Notes: generated by a model from the letters alone, not told the origin. A stretch of 64,000 nt of DNA from Rattus norvegicus (GCF_036323735.1 NC_086034.1:67876939-67940938); one strand, 5' to 3'. Counted from the stretch's first letter, positions 32,345 to 45,239 are shown. Made by a program: numbers and translations.

Positions 32345-32492
32345 TAGTCCATATTTCCTTACTCACTGTACTAGATTATAAGATTGGCAGGAGCCAGGAC
32401 ATAGCTCATTTTGGTTATGTTGCAGGTACCTTGTATCATGCTGAGTACATAGTAGGTGGTCAGAAGATACGTTGAAAAATAAATGAATGTAT
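32345..32492 (+). mobile_element. L2/MIR-type 3' end relic
   Basis: TAGATTATAAGATTGGCAGG, GAGTACATAGTAGGTGGTCAG and ATAAATGAATG follow the 3' tail order of L2. Confidence 0.6.
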
Positions 32493-33017
32493 CAGGTACC
32501 ATAAAGAATTATTCTCTTAAAGTGATCCGATGTGTCTAGATGATTTAGTGGCTGCTAACGGACTCTTTGTGTCAGCCCATACACATCTCACAATCCCCTC
32601 ATGATTGAAACTTAAAAACAAAAATAAAAGACAAATTATTTCCCTCTTTGCACTCATGCCATTGAAATGAAGCTGCAATTGTGCCTTTCTTTGTCCCATG
32701 AGCACTTCATGAAATTGGTCCATCTTGAGAAGGGCTTAACAATGAAACACAACTGGTCCTGAAACCCCAGATACTCATGTGACCAAGTAACGACTAGCTG
32801 GCAGCATAATAAAACCCACATCCCCCAGTGCCCCAGTTGGCAGCCAGCTAATAGCAGAAGTCAAGGCACTGACTTCAGGTATATAAATAAGTCCATTCAA
32901 GATCAGTTGAGCTCATGCCAGAATGGCCAAATAGAGCAAGCTGAAGCTGTTAACTTTCGGAGTAGTAACCTGAATGGCTGGCTGTTGTTTTAAGACCAGT
33001 TTGTTTTGTTTATTTTA
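32493..33017. other. Sequence without recognised gene
   Basis: Nothing named. Confidence 0.4.
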
Positions 33018-33087
33018 TGGGAAAAGCTAAGATATATACATCATATATATTCATATATACATATATGTATACATATATACATATACA
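33018..33087. repeat. AT-rich (TATACA)n array
   Basis: Alternating ATATAC/ATATGT units immediately before a middle-repetitive element. Confidence 0.8.
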
Positions 33088-33090
33088 CCT

Positions 33091-33300
33091 GTCTTAGTCA
33101 GGGTTTCTATTCCTGCACAAACATCATGACCAAGAAGCAAGCTGGGGAGGAAAGGGTTTATTCAGCTTACACTTCCACATTGCTGTTCATTACCCAAGGA
33201 AGTCAGGACTGGAACTCAAGCAGGTCAGGAAGCAGGAGCTGATGCAGAGGCCATGGAGGGGTGTTTCTTACTGACTGGCTTCCCCTCTACATAGCCTTAA
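33091..33300 (+). repeat. Rodent middle-repetitive element, 5' part
   Basis: Begins GTCTTAGTCAGGGTTTCTAT and continues GGGGAGGAAAGGGTTTATTC, CACTTCCACATTGCTGTTC and AAGTCAGGACTGGAACTC, the same family as 3405-3875 but without the 111 bp duplicated section. Confidence 0.8.
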
Positions 33301-33909
33301 CTTAGCTAGTTCTGTGCTGGCAACAAGTGTTTCCCATGTCAATATCTCACCTGACAGATGCCATGAGGAGTACAGGATCCCCCCTTCCCCCCTATTCTCC
33401 CTTGCCAAAAAAATTTCCTGGCAGAGAGCAGAAGAAAAACTCACTTTCCTTAGCCGTCGGGGAGGTAGGATGCTAACTTCCTTTATTCACGAGAGGAATG
33501 GAATTGACTGACAGACTAGCGAGAGCTGCTGCTCATTTAACCTACCAAAAGATATTATATGGCTGTAAGCTGTGTTCAGAAGGGCTGAAAAGGTAATAAA
33601 CTACGTGTGTTGGCTCAGTTCTCTAGGGGAGAAGCAGCTGCAAACTCGGCACTCGAATCGTTTCTTCCTCCCTTTCTTAGGCCCTTGGTGTATGCCATGC
33701 TTAATATAGGTAATAAAAAGGCAAGATTATGAAGAAGGAAGAGGCCCATCAAGGAACGAAGGCTCTTTATTTGTTCCGCTGACATGGTGCTCGCGTGGTT
33801 TCTCCAGCTTTTCAACACGTACGCGATGAGTGGCAGGTGCTATCCCAAGACTGAATGAGAGGCAGGTGGTTTCAGAAATAAATTTGCCACGTCCTCAATG
33901 TCATAGGTA

Positions 33910-33910
<1 letters not shown>
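33301..33910. other. Sequence without recognised gene
   Basis: Nothing named. Confidence 0.4.

Positions 33911-33965
<55 letters not shown>
33911..33965. repeat. (TTA)n microsatellite
   Basis: About 17 consecutive TTA units. Confidence 0.97.
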
Positions 33966-34451
33966 GAAACTCACTTATTTCCTCTCAGAAGACTTACTTA
34001 TTTTTTTATCCAGTTCTCAGAGAGCAGGGTTGCATCTGGAACATTGAATGTCATTGCTATGGGCCCACAGTTTGGTGATGGGGCTCAGGCCCTGGTGATG
34101 TGCTGGATCTCCTTAGAAAGGTGGTAAATCTCAGCACATCTTGCACTGATCACTCCACAGTGGCGCACACTGTGGGTGCCCGGTGAAGGTTCGCTTATCT
34201 CTCTTCCCTGCCATTGAGGACTCATTACTGATAGACTACAAATGGCTTCTTGTGTAGGTCCTTGTGTCTTCACCATTGAACCATTCCCTAGGATAAGGGT
34301 TAATTCTGCAGTTTCCTATTTCCTAAGGTACTGTGCTCACAAATGAGCACCAGAAAGAGCATAATTTGTATTTTTTCTGGAAACTTCCAGGTTTCTTGAA
34401 AAGTCTTAACAGGGGCAGTCTCTGTGTGACTGTTACTAATACTTATTAAAT
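33966..34451. other. Sequence without recognised gene
   Basis: Nothing named. Confidence 0.4.
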
Positions 34452-34848
34452 GATCTATTATGGTTGTTTGACTACTTGGCCCATGGGGAATGACACTATT
34501 TGGAGGTATGACCTTGTTGCAATAGGTGAGGCCTTATTGGAGGAAGCGTGTCACTGGGTGGGTGGGCTTTGAAGTCCTACGATCAAGCTCAATCCAGCTC
34601 CAAGCCTCCAGTTTCCTGCCTGCAGGAAGACAGTCTTCTCCTGGCTGCATTTGGATCAAGATGTAGAACACTTGTTTCCTCCAGTACTATGTCTGCCTGC
34701 ATGTGTTGCCATGTTTCCTGCCATGATGATAATGGATTGAACCACTGAAACTAGTGGTTCACCCAACACTAGTTCTAATTAAATACTGTCCTTTATAAGA
34801 CTTGCTTTGGTCATGGTGTCTACTCATAGCAATGGAAACCCTAAGACA
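34452..34848 (-). repeat. Rodent middle-repetitive element, antisense
   Basis: Same family and orientation as 7219-7639: TTGGAGGAAGCGTGTCACTG, GATCAAGATGTAGAACAC, GATGATAATGGATTGAACC and a terminal AATGGAAACCCTAAGAC. Confidence 0.8.
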
Positions 34849-34889
34849 CCTATCATCCTCTATCTACCCACCACACATTTATTCATCTT

Positions 34890-35065
34890 GGCTCTAGGCT
34901 TTTATATAAATTGATTTTATTAATCTCCACAACACAGGATGAGTACAACCATTGTCTCCATCCATAGACAGCAGAATCGCGATGTTGTACAGAGAAGTTT
35001 TCCAAGGACAACAGGGGCAGAACTAAGATTCGAACCTCAGAAATGTCGCTCCAGGAAAATCATCT
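34890..35065 (+). mobile_element. MIR SINE relic
   Basis: TTGATTTTATTAATCTCCAC, TACAGAGAAGTTTTCCAAGG and GGGGCAGAACTAAGATTCG with ACCTCAG follow MIR order through the conserved core and 3' part. Confidence 0.75.
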
Positions 35066-38000
35066 GTAGCTGTCGAACTACTGACTTTTTAGCATCTAAC
35101 ATACTGTGAGGCTTCTACAGTAATCTTGAGTAAGGTTTGCTAAGAATGGAAATGTGATTTTTTTTCCAGGTGAATTAAATTGTTAGAGTTTGTTATGCCC
35201 TACCCTACCCCATTGTTCATTTTATAAAGCAGGAAAATGTCTCTTTAGAGAGAATACAAAAGTTCTTCCCAATCATCTGTTCAGTCACTAGTGCAGGACA
35301 CCATATCTACTACAGGCTAAGGACAAGGGGAATGTGTGGGTCATAATTTCTATTTTCTTGGAGGTTTCTTCCTCTCATTAGCAAAACAAGAAGATGCCCA
35401 AGAATACTTAAAACAGAAACGAGAGGCAGCGTTTGGTATGTATGTGAGGAGGTTGCACAGACACCACATTTGGAGAGCTCATGAGGATGGGTGGCTTGAC
35501 TCTGACTACACAGCATGACTTAGGTTTTGATGAGAACAGAGAAGTAGAAATATCATGCCAGCATGGTGAGGCAACAAGGTGGAGCAGGTCAGAGGCTACT
35601 AGAGAGCTGTCTGGAGTGGGAGTTCTTGGGTTCTAATCCTGGGTCTGTTACTTGCTACCTTGCACATGTTCAGATAATCAGGAGTTTTAATCTCTTGAGC
35701 CTTTGAGCTCTCTCATCTGTAAGGGTGGAGAGGAGGGTACAAGGCATCCCAGTTGTGACCTTAACAGTCAACAGGATTATGGCCCTTGCAGATAAGGGAA
35801 GGATGCCTGCGGATTAGAGTACAGTAACTGTTGAGGGTAGGAGAAAAATTATTTTCAGGTCCACAGGACTGTGTAGAGCTATGTATCCATTTTTAACAAG
35901 TGATCTCAGTATAGGTAAAGCTGCACTCCCCAGAGCAGGGCATTTTAGGTGATGGCTAAAGGAACCTGAGAGAGTAGGAGCCAAGACAGCAAATGGTAAA
36001 GTCATTCCCTGTCGCTGTCATTCCCTGCCTAGCTCTGCCTCTTTTCTTATTAGTTGAACCTGATCCGGAAGTCGGGATCCTTGAAAAGTGGCAGTAATCA
36101 CAGGAATTGGGCTCACAGAATGAGAACATGGAGAGTATGACTCTGTGGTGTCAGAGAGAGGGCACCTAGTGTGGGCTGGGGACACTGATTCACATCATTG
36201 TCATCTGTCATCCGGCATGAGATGTGTGCCGGTGACTACTTTTGTTAGATCTTGCAAACCAGGTTTTGGATTTTGGACATTGTTGTCCATAGTGGTGGGA
36301 GCTATAAGGAAAACGTGAGCAGAAGGATGACAGATTGAAAGAGCAGTGTCAGCATTGGAGGTAGAATGTCAAGAAGGAAGAGTGAAGGACTGGGCTGGAT
36401 AGCAGACATCTCTGACTTACGCCCCCTGCATGCTTTCCTTGCAACAGTCATCAGCGATCTCCAGACTTTCTTCTCACGGCTGTATCCCCTGCCCATATCT
36501 TCCCCTATCTCCTTGCCTATGACTTTAAGATCTACCCTAATAACTGCAGCCTGGACTATTCAGAAAGAAAGAAAGATAAATTTGAAGCTACTCCTGGAGC
36601 CACAGTCTCAGCTCTGTCCTGGAGCCAGGCCAGAGATGTTCTGTTGCAAAGAGAAAGTTAATATGCCTCATTACACCCTGCGGCAGAGACTCCCTGACAG
36701 ACATGCGTGGTAATGGCTCAGAATGAACACACTCCCACGAACAATTGGAGAAGAGACTTTGCCTTGTTCCTTGGGCCCGTAATTGCTTTGCTGTGAAAAT
36801 GACTGTGTACTACACATTTCCACCCTGAACAACTGGATCAGGTTAAGCATATGAGGAATGAAGTACTTTGGCAAAGAAGCAAGCCTGTGTTTGCAGGTAG
36901 CTTCGCCAAACCCGGGTGTTCCTGGAATCAAGTCTGGAGGGGCCTATTCTCTATATCTTGACAGTTGTGTTTGTGTCTGTCAGTCACAAAGAGCTCGAGC
37001 TTGTCTTTCATCACAACATTTGAGAGAAGAAGCTTTGTGGGGCTCGGGAACAACTTGAGAAGCATCAGCCTTTACCTCCAGATGCACCTTCCCGTCTCTG
37101 AAGAAGATGTTGAGGAAAGATGCTGGTCGATCTTCTCAATTCTTTCAGTCCTGACATTTCAATTATGTTCCTTTCAGGTGCAAAATCTAAGGTGTTACAC
37201 CCCAAACTAGGGGCAGCACCATGTCCTTAGAGAAACAGTAGCAGGAGGGGGACATATTTCTTCCTTAAAACGTATCCATTCCTGTTCCTCTTATCAAATC
37301 ATTGGCCTCTCAGAAGGCTGGCTGATTGCAAAGAGGTTAGATTTCAGGGTAAAGCAAGCGCTTGGCCCTTATTTCCTGATGAACACAGATAAAGTTGTAA
37401 TTTGCCGTCTTCAATCAATAGCACTGAGTGACTTCAGCAAAGGCCACCGACTACCCACGCTTCTGTAATGGAAATCTGAGATCCCTTCATAGATGGGTCT
37501 TTAAGGTCAGCATTCTGTCCTTTCCCACCAGGGCCCTCGATTATGGGATGAGCTCACAGGAATCTGGATTGGTCTTGAATTTTGTTTTTGAATGCGCATC
37601 AAATAATTGCTTCCAAAACAATACCCTCGTGATTAAAAACCATGGCAGCTAAAAATATTGAAATCAGGAAGCATCCCAAATAAAAGACTTGGCAAAACAC
37701 ATCAGATATGACAACATTTTTTGCTGCGGAATGCAAAATAGATATCAAAAGACCCAGCAACACGCGACATCGTGAGGACCCAGGTTCCTTCTTGTTCTCA
37801 TTTTCCCGAGATATTTCTACATCTCTATGGAATTTCAGCTAATCATATAAATTCTTTGTTTCACTCTGAAATCTGTTCAGGCTGACACTTATACTTTTGG
37901 GTTGATTATTTTTCTTCCCATTTCCGATCTTTTTGACATGTCTTAGAGAGCAAACGGTGGGCAGAGCATGGAATAGAGCGGCAGGGGTTCTATTGAATTC

Positions 38001-38796
38001 TATTGAATTCTTTTATCCGCTCTCTCCTCCTTTACTGACGCTGACCGCCAGCAACTCTTGATCTTAACTTCCCACCCGATTTTAGGTTTTTCAAAATCTT
38101 ACTTTTCTTCTTTATTAAAGTTTTCTCCATATAAACTGTGTACAGTGCACATGATTGGGTTTCCTCCCTGGATAGAAGACGTCACGCTGATTCCAACCCG
38201 TCGACTCTTATGCTTAGATGGGAGTGGCTCATTCTACATCCGGTGCTATTCTTCCTTTGGTCGGTTCCCTCACCATCTCACCAAATTCAAGTGTGGTCAC
38301 GGAAAGGACAAACAGTAGTTATGGCCGATACCTTCTCCTGACTCACTACAAGTAAGCTTCACATTGGGGCTTTGAGGTTGGTAGGCAGACTGGGGTGACC
38401 CCACGTGAACTTTGAGAGTTTCTATATGGAGCACTGGTTTGGTAGGACCAGAGCAGAAAAAGAGTTATCGTGATAACATGGAACAGAATGTGGTCTCATG
38501 CCTGTCTTTTCTTGTAGCACCTGTGTCTCCAATGAGTGGCCAGAGTCAGGGCATCTCCACGGCACGGGAGATGGGAAGCTTCCTCTTCCACGGGTCTTCT
38601 TCCTCTTTGGAGCTTCCCTGTGGTTCTTAGCAGGGTAATCGTGAGGTGCAGATCTGGGGACTTTTAGGTCTCCAGAATCCTGAAAGGCCACTGCAGTCTT
38701 GGAGCAACAGTACCAGTCTAGTATATATTTCTTTTAGCAGAATTTCGGTTAATTCAAGCCCCTTCTCCTCCCCTTCCCTTTGCCACAGAAACACTC
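35066..38796. other. Largely unique sequence, no gene recognised
   Basis: The largest stretch lacking young repeats. A MIR in antisense lies at 35625-35735 (GGGTTCTAATCCTGGGTCTG ... CTCTCTCATCTGTAAGG). Elsewhere frames are short. A small direct repeat TTCTATTGAA occurs twice at 37988-38007. Confidence 0.45.
35625..35735 (-). mobile_element. MIR SINE relic, antisense
   Basis: TTCTAATCCTGGGTCTGTTA, TTGCTACCTTGCACATGTTC and CTTTGAGCTCTCTCATCTG match antisense MIR order. Confidence 0.65.
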
Positions 38797-38986
38797 ATGT
38801 TGTGTGCCTGCAAATCTGTATGTGTACTATGTGCAAGTACCTTTGGAGTTCAGAAGAGGCCTTTTGATCACTGTAACTTGAGGTACAAGCAGCCATGAGC
38901 CACCAGATGTAGGTGCTGTGAATGGAACTCAGATCGTTTGGAAGAACAGCCAGTGCTCTTAAGTGCAGAGCCATTTCTCCAGCCTC
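38797..38986 (-). mobile_element. B3-type SINE, antisense
   Basis: CATGAGCCACCAGATGTAGG, TGCTGTGAATGGAACTCAG, CCAGTGCTCTTAAGTGCAG and a promoter end CCATTTCTCCAGCC. Confidence 0.85.
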
Positions 38987-39194
38987 TCATACTCCCATTT
39001 TAATGAGTGCTCAGCTCGAAGTAAACTTTGCGTTGCCATGTGCAGAACATGCTGTCCATAAAGGTGGATATAGCATCATGTCAGAACCAGAGACATTCCA
39101 CTCAACAAGAACTCAGTAAATGCATTTTGACATTTTTCTATGGATTGATGGTGCAATGAATTCATGGTCGTCTTCTCCATGTAAATATATATTA
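38987..39194. other. Sequence without recognised gene
   Basis: Nothing named. Confidence 0.4.
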
Positions 39195-39298
39195 TTTTCC
39201 AACTAGACTGTTACTTCTTGAGGGCAGTGTGTCCTGTAAATACCAAAGAATATTTGCTGTTCCTTACACAAAGTAGGTGCTCATTGTAGATTTGTTTT
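39195..39298 (+). mobile_element. L2 3' end relic
   Basis: CTAGACTGTTACTTCTTGAGG, GCAGTGTGTCCTG and ACACAAAGTAGGTGCTCATT follow the L2 3' end. Confidence 0.65.
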
Positions 39299-39393
39299 TA
39301 GGATGATAACTAAGCTCCGGGCACACACTTTATTGAAATAAATCCGGTGTTCAAATATGCAGCATACACTCAGGATGAAGCCTTAATCAACCA

Positions 39394-39395
<2 letters not shown>

Positions 39396-39461
<66 letters not shown>

Positions 39462-39635
39462 GGAGAGAGAGACAAAGAGACAGAGAGGCAGACAGAGAGA
39501 GAGGCAGAGAGAGAGAGAGAGAGAGAGGCAGAGAAAGACAGACAGAGACAGAGACAGAGGAGGGGGAAGGGGAGAGAGACAGAAATGGAGGAGGGAGTGG
39601 AGGGGAGTGGGAGGGAGAGGAAGAGGGAGAGAACC
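39396..39635. repeat. (TA)n followed by GAGA/CAGA polypurine array
   Basis: About 65 bases of TA run directly into about 170 bases dominated by GAGAGA, GACAGA and GGGAGGG. Arg/Glu-rich frames here are artefacts. Confidence 0.95.
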
Positions 39636-40380
39636 CTTTCCTCTAGGAAGTCAAGTAATAACACCCCTGTACCATCACAATCTAGCTTTCTATCTAGTGG
39701 CTGCAACCCTGGGGTCTGCCAGAGAGATTCTTCTAAGCAAAATACGTGCAGGTTTCATTTCTACTCTGCAGAGCCATTTTGGACACAGTTGGGCATCATT
39801 GTTTGGTCAGCTGCAGGTTTGGTGCAAGACTCAGATTAAATGAACTGTGTTTGAGGTGCCCTGAGTTGTTTAACCAACAAACTTCATGCGTTGCTTCTTA
39901 CTTAGCAACTTCTCAATCCGAGTTCAAACCAACTACCAATACCAGCTCTGTCCTTGGCATGGGGCTGAGAGACGAGGTGAATTTTGACCCCTCACTGTTA
40001 CCAAGGGCTCAGAGCCGGGACACATGACCAGTGCTTACTTCTGAACGTGAGAACAGAGATAAAAAGAACACATTTACAGTGATTAATGTTGACTGCAGTG
40101 ATTCTAGCAGACCTCGCAAATAAATTGACATTTGAGTTGGCCCTCGATATTGGATTTTGACAGCCAAAGGCTAAAGGAAAGAGCAACTCAGACAGGTGAA
40201 ACCGGATAAACCGGAGCGTGAAAGTGTGAAGCCTTTTGCCCTAAATGGGCACTGGAGGGCTGGGTTTGGGTGTGGTTTGAATAGAGATTTTTTTTCAAGG
40301 CCTGAGACCGAGAAGTTGCACTTGCCTTTTCCAGGTCAAATCAAGCTTTTGGCTAAGTTTGATTTGGCCTAGCACAAGTG

Positions 40381-40438
40381 TTCCTCCTCCTCCTCCTCCC
40401 CCTCCTCCTCCTCCTCTTTTTCTTCTTCTTCTTCTTTT
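40381..40438. repeat. (TCC)n (TTC)n tract
   Basis: Trinucleotide pyrimidine run shifting from CCT to CTT units. Confidence 0.95.
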
Positions 40439-41709
40439 TGAGTTGCTGCCAACATAAGAATCAGGAGATTTCGCATCCATACTAGATTTCTGGCTGCCTT
40501 CAAAAGAAATATAACAACACCGAGCCTGCATTTCCTGAAGGCAGCGACCGGGCTGTACTGAATAATGGCTTCTCTTTGGAGACTATCTGTGATAGTTCTG
40601 TTTCCCTGGCTTCAGTCACTCACAGGCAGGTGTCTGAGTTTGTACCTGGTGACCTCCAAGTTGTAGCGGCTGCTACATCCTGGAAGAAAGTGGCATCTGC
40701 TGCAGGGAGCTTTACCTAGAATTTGACTAAATGCACATCTGGATGGCGCTTGGGGATCAGCGAACCCTTACAGGAAAGCAAAGAGTCAGCGAGTCATCCA
40801 GTTGCTGCTCCGAGGAGGACTCCTGTTTGCCTAATGCCATCTTAGGCTGGCCCACCTGAGGGATTTTCAGAGGCTGGGGATAAGGACCCTCGCGCTTTGA
40901 AAAGATCTCTCGCCATGGCAACCTACAATGCTTTTGTCAATTTGAGAGCTTGTTAGCATTACATCTTTGGTTTATCTTTTCCCTATAATCAAGTTTTCTT
41001 TTCTTCTACCGCGCACAGTAGCAGCATACTAACGAGAGCCCAAATCCATTTTCAGAGCGAAGGGGGGGTGATATATGTTTTTTTCTCTCTCTTTTACTTT
41101 CTTTGTTCATCTCTTATGCCAATCAAACGTTCATATTCGTTGGTCATTTGTGAACTACAAACACCCAGCAGTATACATGACAAAACGGTTGTTTGCGTTC
41201 TCTGCGCACACGGAGGAGACCTGTGAGCACCGACGAGCTCCGTGCCTGGTGCCTATTAAGGGTGAGAAGTCCTAGCTGACATAACCTTCTTTTCATAAGA
41301 ATAAAAGAGAAGGTTACTGAGTCTGTGAGCTAATCTGTCTAATTAGGTGCCTCTAAGCAAAATGCATAAGATTTACATGAATTATCCTAACATGTAAAGA
41401 ATAGAATACAGGAAGAAAAAACTCAAGGAAATTTGCATTTAGATGAGGAGGGGGGGTAGTTCGGGGGTTACCAGCGAGGATCGGTTCTTAAAGGTTTTGG
41501 AGCTGGGCTTAAGAGTTGCTGCGGATGGATAGTTAAGGTAGTAAAGACTGCCATACATTCTTGGGCTTTCAAGCACTTGCTCCAAGCCTTGTCTGCCCCA
41601 TGCAGGGCGGAACAAGCCTGGAGCTCCCAGCAGGAAGCTTCATTAAGGCAGTGCGTGGGAATCGGCTTCAGTCCTGGCGGCTGGCGGGCTGAAGGACAAT
41701 TCCTTCTAC

Positions 41710-41725
41710 GCCTCTAGGTGGCAGT
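41710..41725 (+). promoter_or_regulatory. CTCF-type binding motif
   Basis: GCCTCTAGGTGGCAGTG contains CCTCTAGGTGGCAG, which fits the core CTCF consensus CCASYAGRKGGCRS at 13 of 14 positions. CTCF is the insulator and loop-anchor protein; occupancy is not known from sequence. Confidence 0.55.
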
Positions 41726-42475
41726 GTTGTATCTATGCTAAGAAGCCCCGTGCTTTGGCTGGCTAAATAAGGGAGATGGAAAATGGTGAAAAGGAGAGGA
41801 AAGAAGAAAAAAAAAAAATGAAAACAAAAAACAAAAACTCCTAGCCCCGCCGTTCACGCTACCCGAGAGCGTCCTTCCACACCATCGTACAGACTTCATG
41901 ACTTAACTCTATATGGTTTATTAAATATTTAAAATCAGTAGTTCTTGGACGCCTAAGATCTGCTCATTCAGTTGAAAGCTCTACTGCCTAAGAGATTGCT
42001 TGCCTCCTTCAGTCCTTCCTGCTTTTCTTTTCCACATGGTGGTTGCCACTCACAGGTTGATGGGGGCCGTTCTAGAAGAAGGGATGTCTAGTCTGTCTTG
42101 TCCCCAGAAGACAGGACGGTTGGTAATGAAAATCAGGGCTAAAGGCAGTCCGAGTGATGGGAGGTGGCAGACAGACCGGAGAGGGATTTCGGGGAGAAAG
42201 CTAATTGCTACCTTTCTTGCTCCATTCTTGCGGGTGCCCTAGAAACCATGTTTTCTCCTGGGCTGACAGCTCTGAACCAAGGTAAGAAATGCCTTCTGAC
42301 AACTGGTTGAGGATAGGAGGCTAAAGATATTAGGGCCGCCTGAGTCTCCCCAATGCTGATGGGAAATTCTGCTGACCTACTGGGGAAAACTTCCAGAGAT
42401 TAGGAGTTTTGGAACGTACATACTGAGCGGCAACAGGAGAGGTGATGTTTAGATAGTACTTTTCAAAACTTCCGT

Positions 42476-42780
42476 CTTGTTATGTTTTGAACATGAAATG
42501 TCCGTTACAGGGTCATCTTTTGAATGTGTTGTCTATTCCTGGGTAGGGGTATTATTTTGGCAGATGGTGGGAACATAGGGAATGGAGTCTACCTGGAGGA
42601 AGTAGGATGCTTCAGAAGTTATACTTGGTCCTTGGTTCCTTCCTGTTCCGGTTCCCTGCTTCCGCTTCCTGTTTCCTAAGTGGCAGAGCCACCCATTCCT
42701 AAACGATGTTCTGTCCAAACACACGAGGTTTGGCAACCATGAATGAAACCCTCTGAAATAGGGAACCCAAATGAGTTCCC
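42476..42780 (+). repeat. Degraded interspersed repeat, class uncertain
   Basis: The order TTATGTTTTGAACATGAAATG, TCTACCTGGAGGAAGTAGG, CTTCCTGTTCCGGTTCCC and CATGAATGAAACCCTCTGA resembles a mammalian LTR- or MER-type repeat that I know by pattern but cannot name with confidence. Confidence 0.4.
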
Positions 42781-45239
42781 CTGTAAGGTGTTTTTCTCAG
42801 ACATTTGATGGGCAAACTACCTCTCCTCCTCCCCCTCTTAATAATTTACTCTCCTCCTCACAGCATTGTTTTTAGAAAGACACTCAGAGTATCCTCAAGG
42901 TCATAGAGAGAACCAGAGCTGGTGCCCTGAGTTTTCATTCTTCTTTTTCAACCTCGAACGCACACTTCCGTTAAGAAGTAATATTCAAGTCTGACAGAGC
43001 AACATTTGCCCTACTCGACACCTAAGAATCAAACTAGATTTTATGCTTAGGGCAAAGTAATAAGAAATGTGCCGGCTTTCTCCCACACTTTCCATTATTT
43101 TATCTTCTTAAATGAAAAATCTGACTTTACATTGACTCAAGAAGCAATACCTTTAGGGCACGATGCCTGTGTTCTTGTTAGTTTCGCTCTAGTTTCTTTG
43201 GCTTATCGCTTTCTTTCCCTGTGCCTCAGTGGTGTTCTCTGTAAAATAGGCTGACCAAATAGGCATTGGACATCTAGGGAAAATAAATTAATATTTTAAG
43301 TGTTACCAGTGCTTTAATAGCAAATTCTTAAGTCCAAAACCTTAGGGAATCCATTAAGAATATGAGATCTCCCTTGCCTGATTACATCTCTGAGTTTTGT
43401 AAAAGTTTATAATGGATGAAATAGTACTTAACGGCTTCATAAACCAAGTGTCCTGCACGTTTAAATGGTCCTCGCTCTTATTATCTTAACTAATGAATTT
43501 TGCCAGGCATCTCTCTTATAGCCGTATGATTTATAAAGATTATATTTACCTTTTCTCCTTATAAGCACCTAATGAGACCAAATTGGTTGCATGTAATCAG
43601 ACACCGGCCTTTTTCATCTCTTCAGGTTTTATTTACGAAAGCTTATTAGAGCAAACACGCGGAGCAGCGCGTGGTGAGCGCTAGGTTTTGCCTAATGATC
43701 CCAAACAGCTAATAGAGAATGGAATGACGACAGGCTGGGAAGAAAGGTGGTGTTCGCGGGGCTCCTTCTAAAGTCTTTACCTAGGCACAATGCCCATTAG
43801 CGAGCCCTGGCCTAAGAATACACACTGTACCGATAATGAACTCAAGACTATATGGTTGATCTGAGAAGCCAAGGGTCTTGTTCTGTGTCCCAGCCATGCA
43901 GGACTCATAGTAGGACCGTGTGTAAAGTGTGCATGCATGCAGAACAACGGCTGTAGAAGTTGCTAAGGTGTGGGAACCAATTCGTAAACCAGAGGACACA
44001 GTGAACTGGGCTACTCCCCCCCCCCCAATTAAAATGAATATTCAGTACTGATATGGAAGCTTCCCTTCTTGGAGGCAACTGGGTGAAGTTTGCCACTTGT
44101 CCATCCTCTCCAAAGACAGCAACAAAACATTACACTGGGCCAGTTGCCTATCGCCACCAGAACTGTCACGACTTTGTCATTGACAGTCTGCACACAGCAT
44201 CTCCACGCCTTCCTCAAGATCACATTCCTCTATTTCTAGTTAAATAACGACATGTTCCAGTGTCAGCAAAGAATATTTAACTCCCCCCCCTCAACCTCAT
44301 CACCCCCAGTGATGAGGGATAGCTTGATTGCTTTCCTAGATGTCAACCTTAAGTATTTTGAGTCCTCTGCAATATCCCACTGCTCTGATAACATGGCAAT
44401 TCATGGCAAACCATGTCTGAGGCCACAGACACACTTATTTCCCCTCTGTACCGCCTGCTGCCATAATGTGTTTGGAGCATTTATTATCCTTTGGGTGAAC
44501 AGCTTCCTCCGTAAAGTTACAGAGCGTCCCTGTCTACCAGTATTTGGAAATTTGGTGCATAAATCTGTCTTTGCCCTCCATTACTGGAGATTCTATAGTT
44601 ATACACACTGCTCCCTGTCCCCTCTTCACATTTCAGACATCCAATACCTGCAGACCTTAGACATCCTGGTGTCCTGTGACATATTCTCCTCAGGGTGTCA
44701 CACGAGCAGAACAATGCTGGGCTATTTATTTGTCCTTTACCTGAACTATGCTGAACTAGCTCAGGATAACCTAAAGTGGGATGGGAGGGTGGTTATAAGA
44801 CAGGAGCCCATCAGAGGTCAAGCTTACTGTAGAACGAAGAAAGAGAGGCTCGAAGGAGCAGAGCTAGGTAAGCCGTTCAGGGTCACGCTGCTCACTAAAA
44901 AGGGATGCAAATTTGAACTGGACTCTCAGAATAACATATTTCCCAGACTTACTGAAGTTTCAGTCAGAAACTCTCACTTCTCTGCTCACCCCATGTAGTC
45001 AGAAGTTCCCATAGTCCCAGGCATCTGGGTACCATTACGCTGCAAACTGGTGTTTCCCACACTGCTGTTTTGCTTGCTGCACCACCCACACTGTTAATGG
45101 TGTTTCAGCTCACACCTGCCGGGTACCTAGCACCTCAGTAGTGCATCCTGTAGCTCCAAGGTTCCCCACGATTACTAAAGAGACCTTACGGGCTGTTACT
45201 GTTGTGCTTTATAAAAAAGAATGAGAGACAGGAATACGT
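42781..45239. other. Mostly unique sequence with MIR relics; no gene recognised
   Basis: MIR traces occur at 42890-42960 (sense), 43200-43262 (antisense: CCTGTGCCTCAGTGGTGTTC, TGTAAAATAGG) and 44825-44945 (sense). A 248-codon frame at 44252-44998 overlaps the last MIR and shows no protein family resemblance. Confidence 0.45.
44825..44945 (+). mobile_element. MIR SINE relic
   Basis: AAGAAAGAGAGGCTCGAAGG, TTCAGGGTCACGCTGCTCAC and GGGATGCAAATTTGAACTGG follow the MIR core and 3' part. Confidence 0.6.

Larger units (their letters stand above)
39640..42475. other. Largely unique sequence; contains a CTCF-type motif
   Basis: Few young repeats. It holds a (TCC)n/(TTC)n tract at 40381-40438, AT-rich homeodomain-like sites near 41325-41400 (CTAATTAGG at 41339), a CTCF-type motif at 41710-41725 and an A-rich stretch at 41809-41838. 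No exon is recognised. Confidence 0.45.

Noticed and set aside
41809..41838. A-rich stretch as the tail of a processed pseudogene
   Set aside because: No coding homology and no flanking duplication were found upstream.
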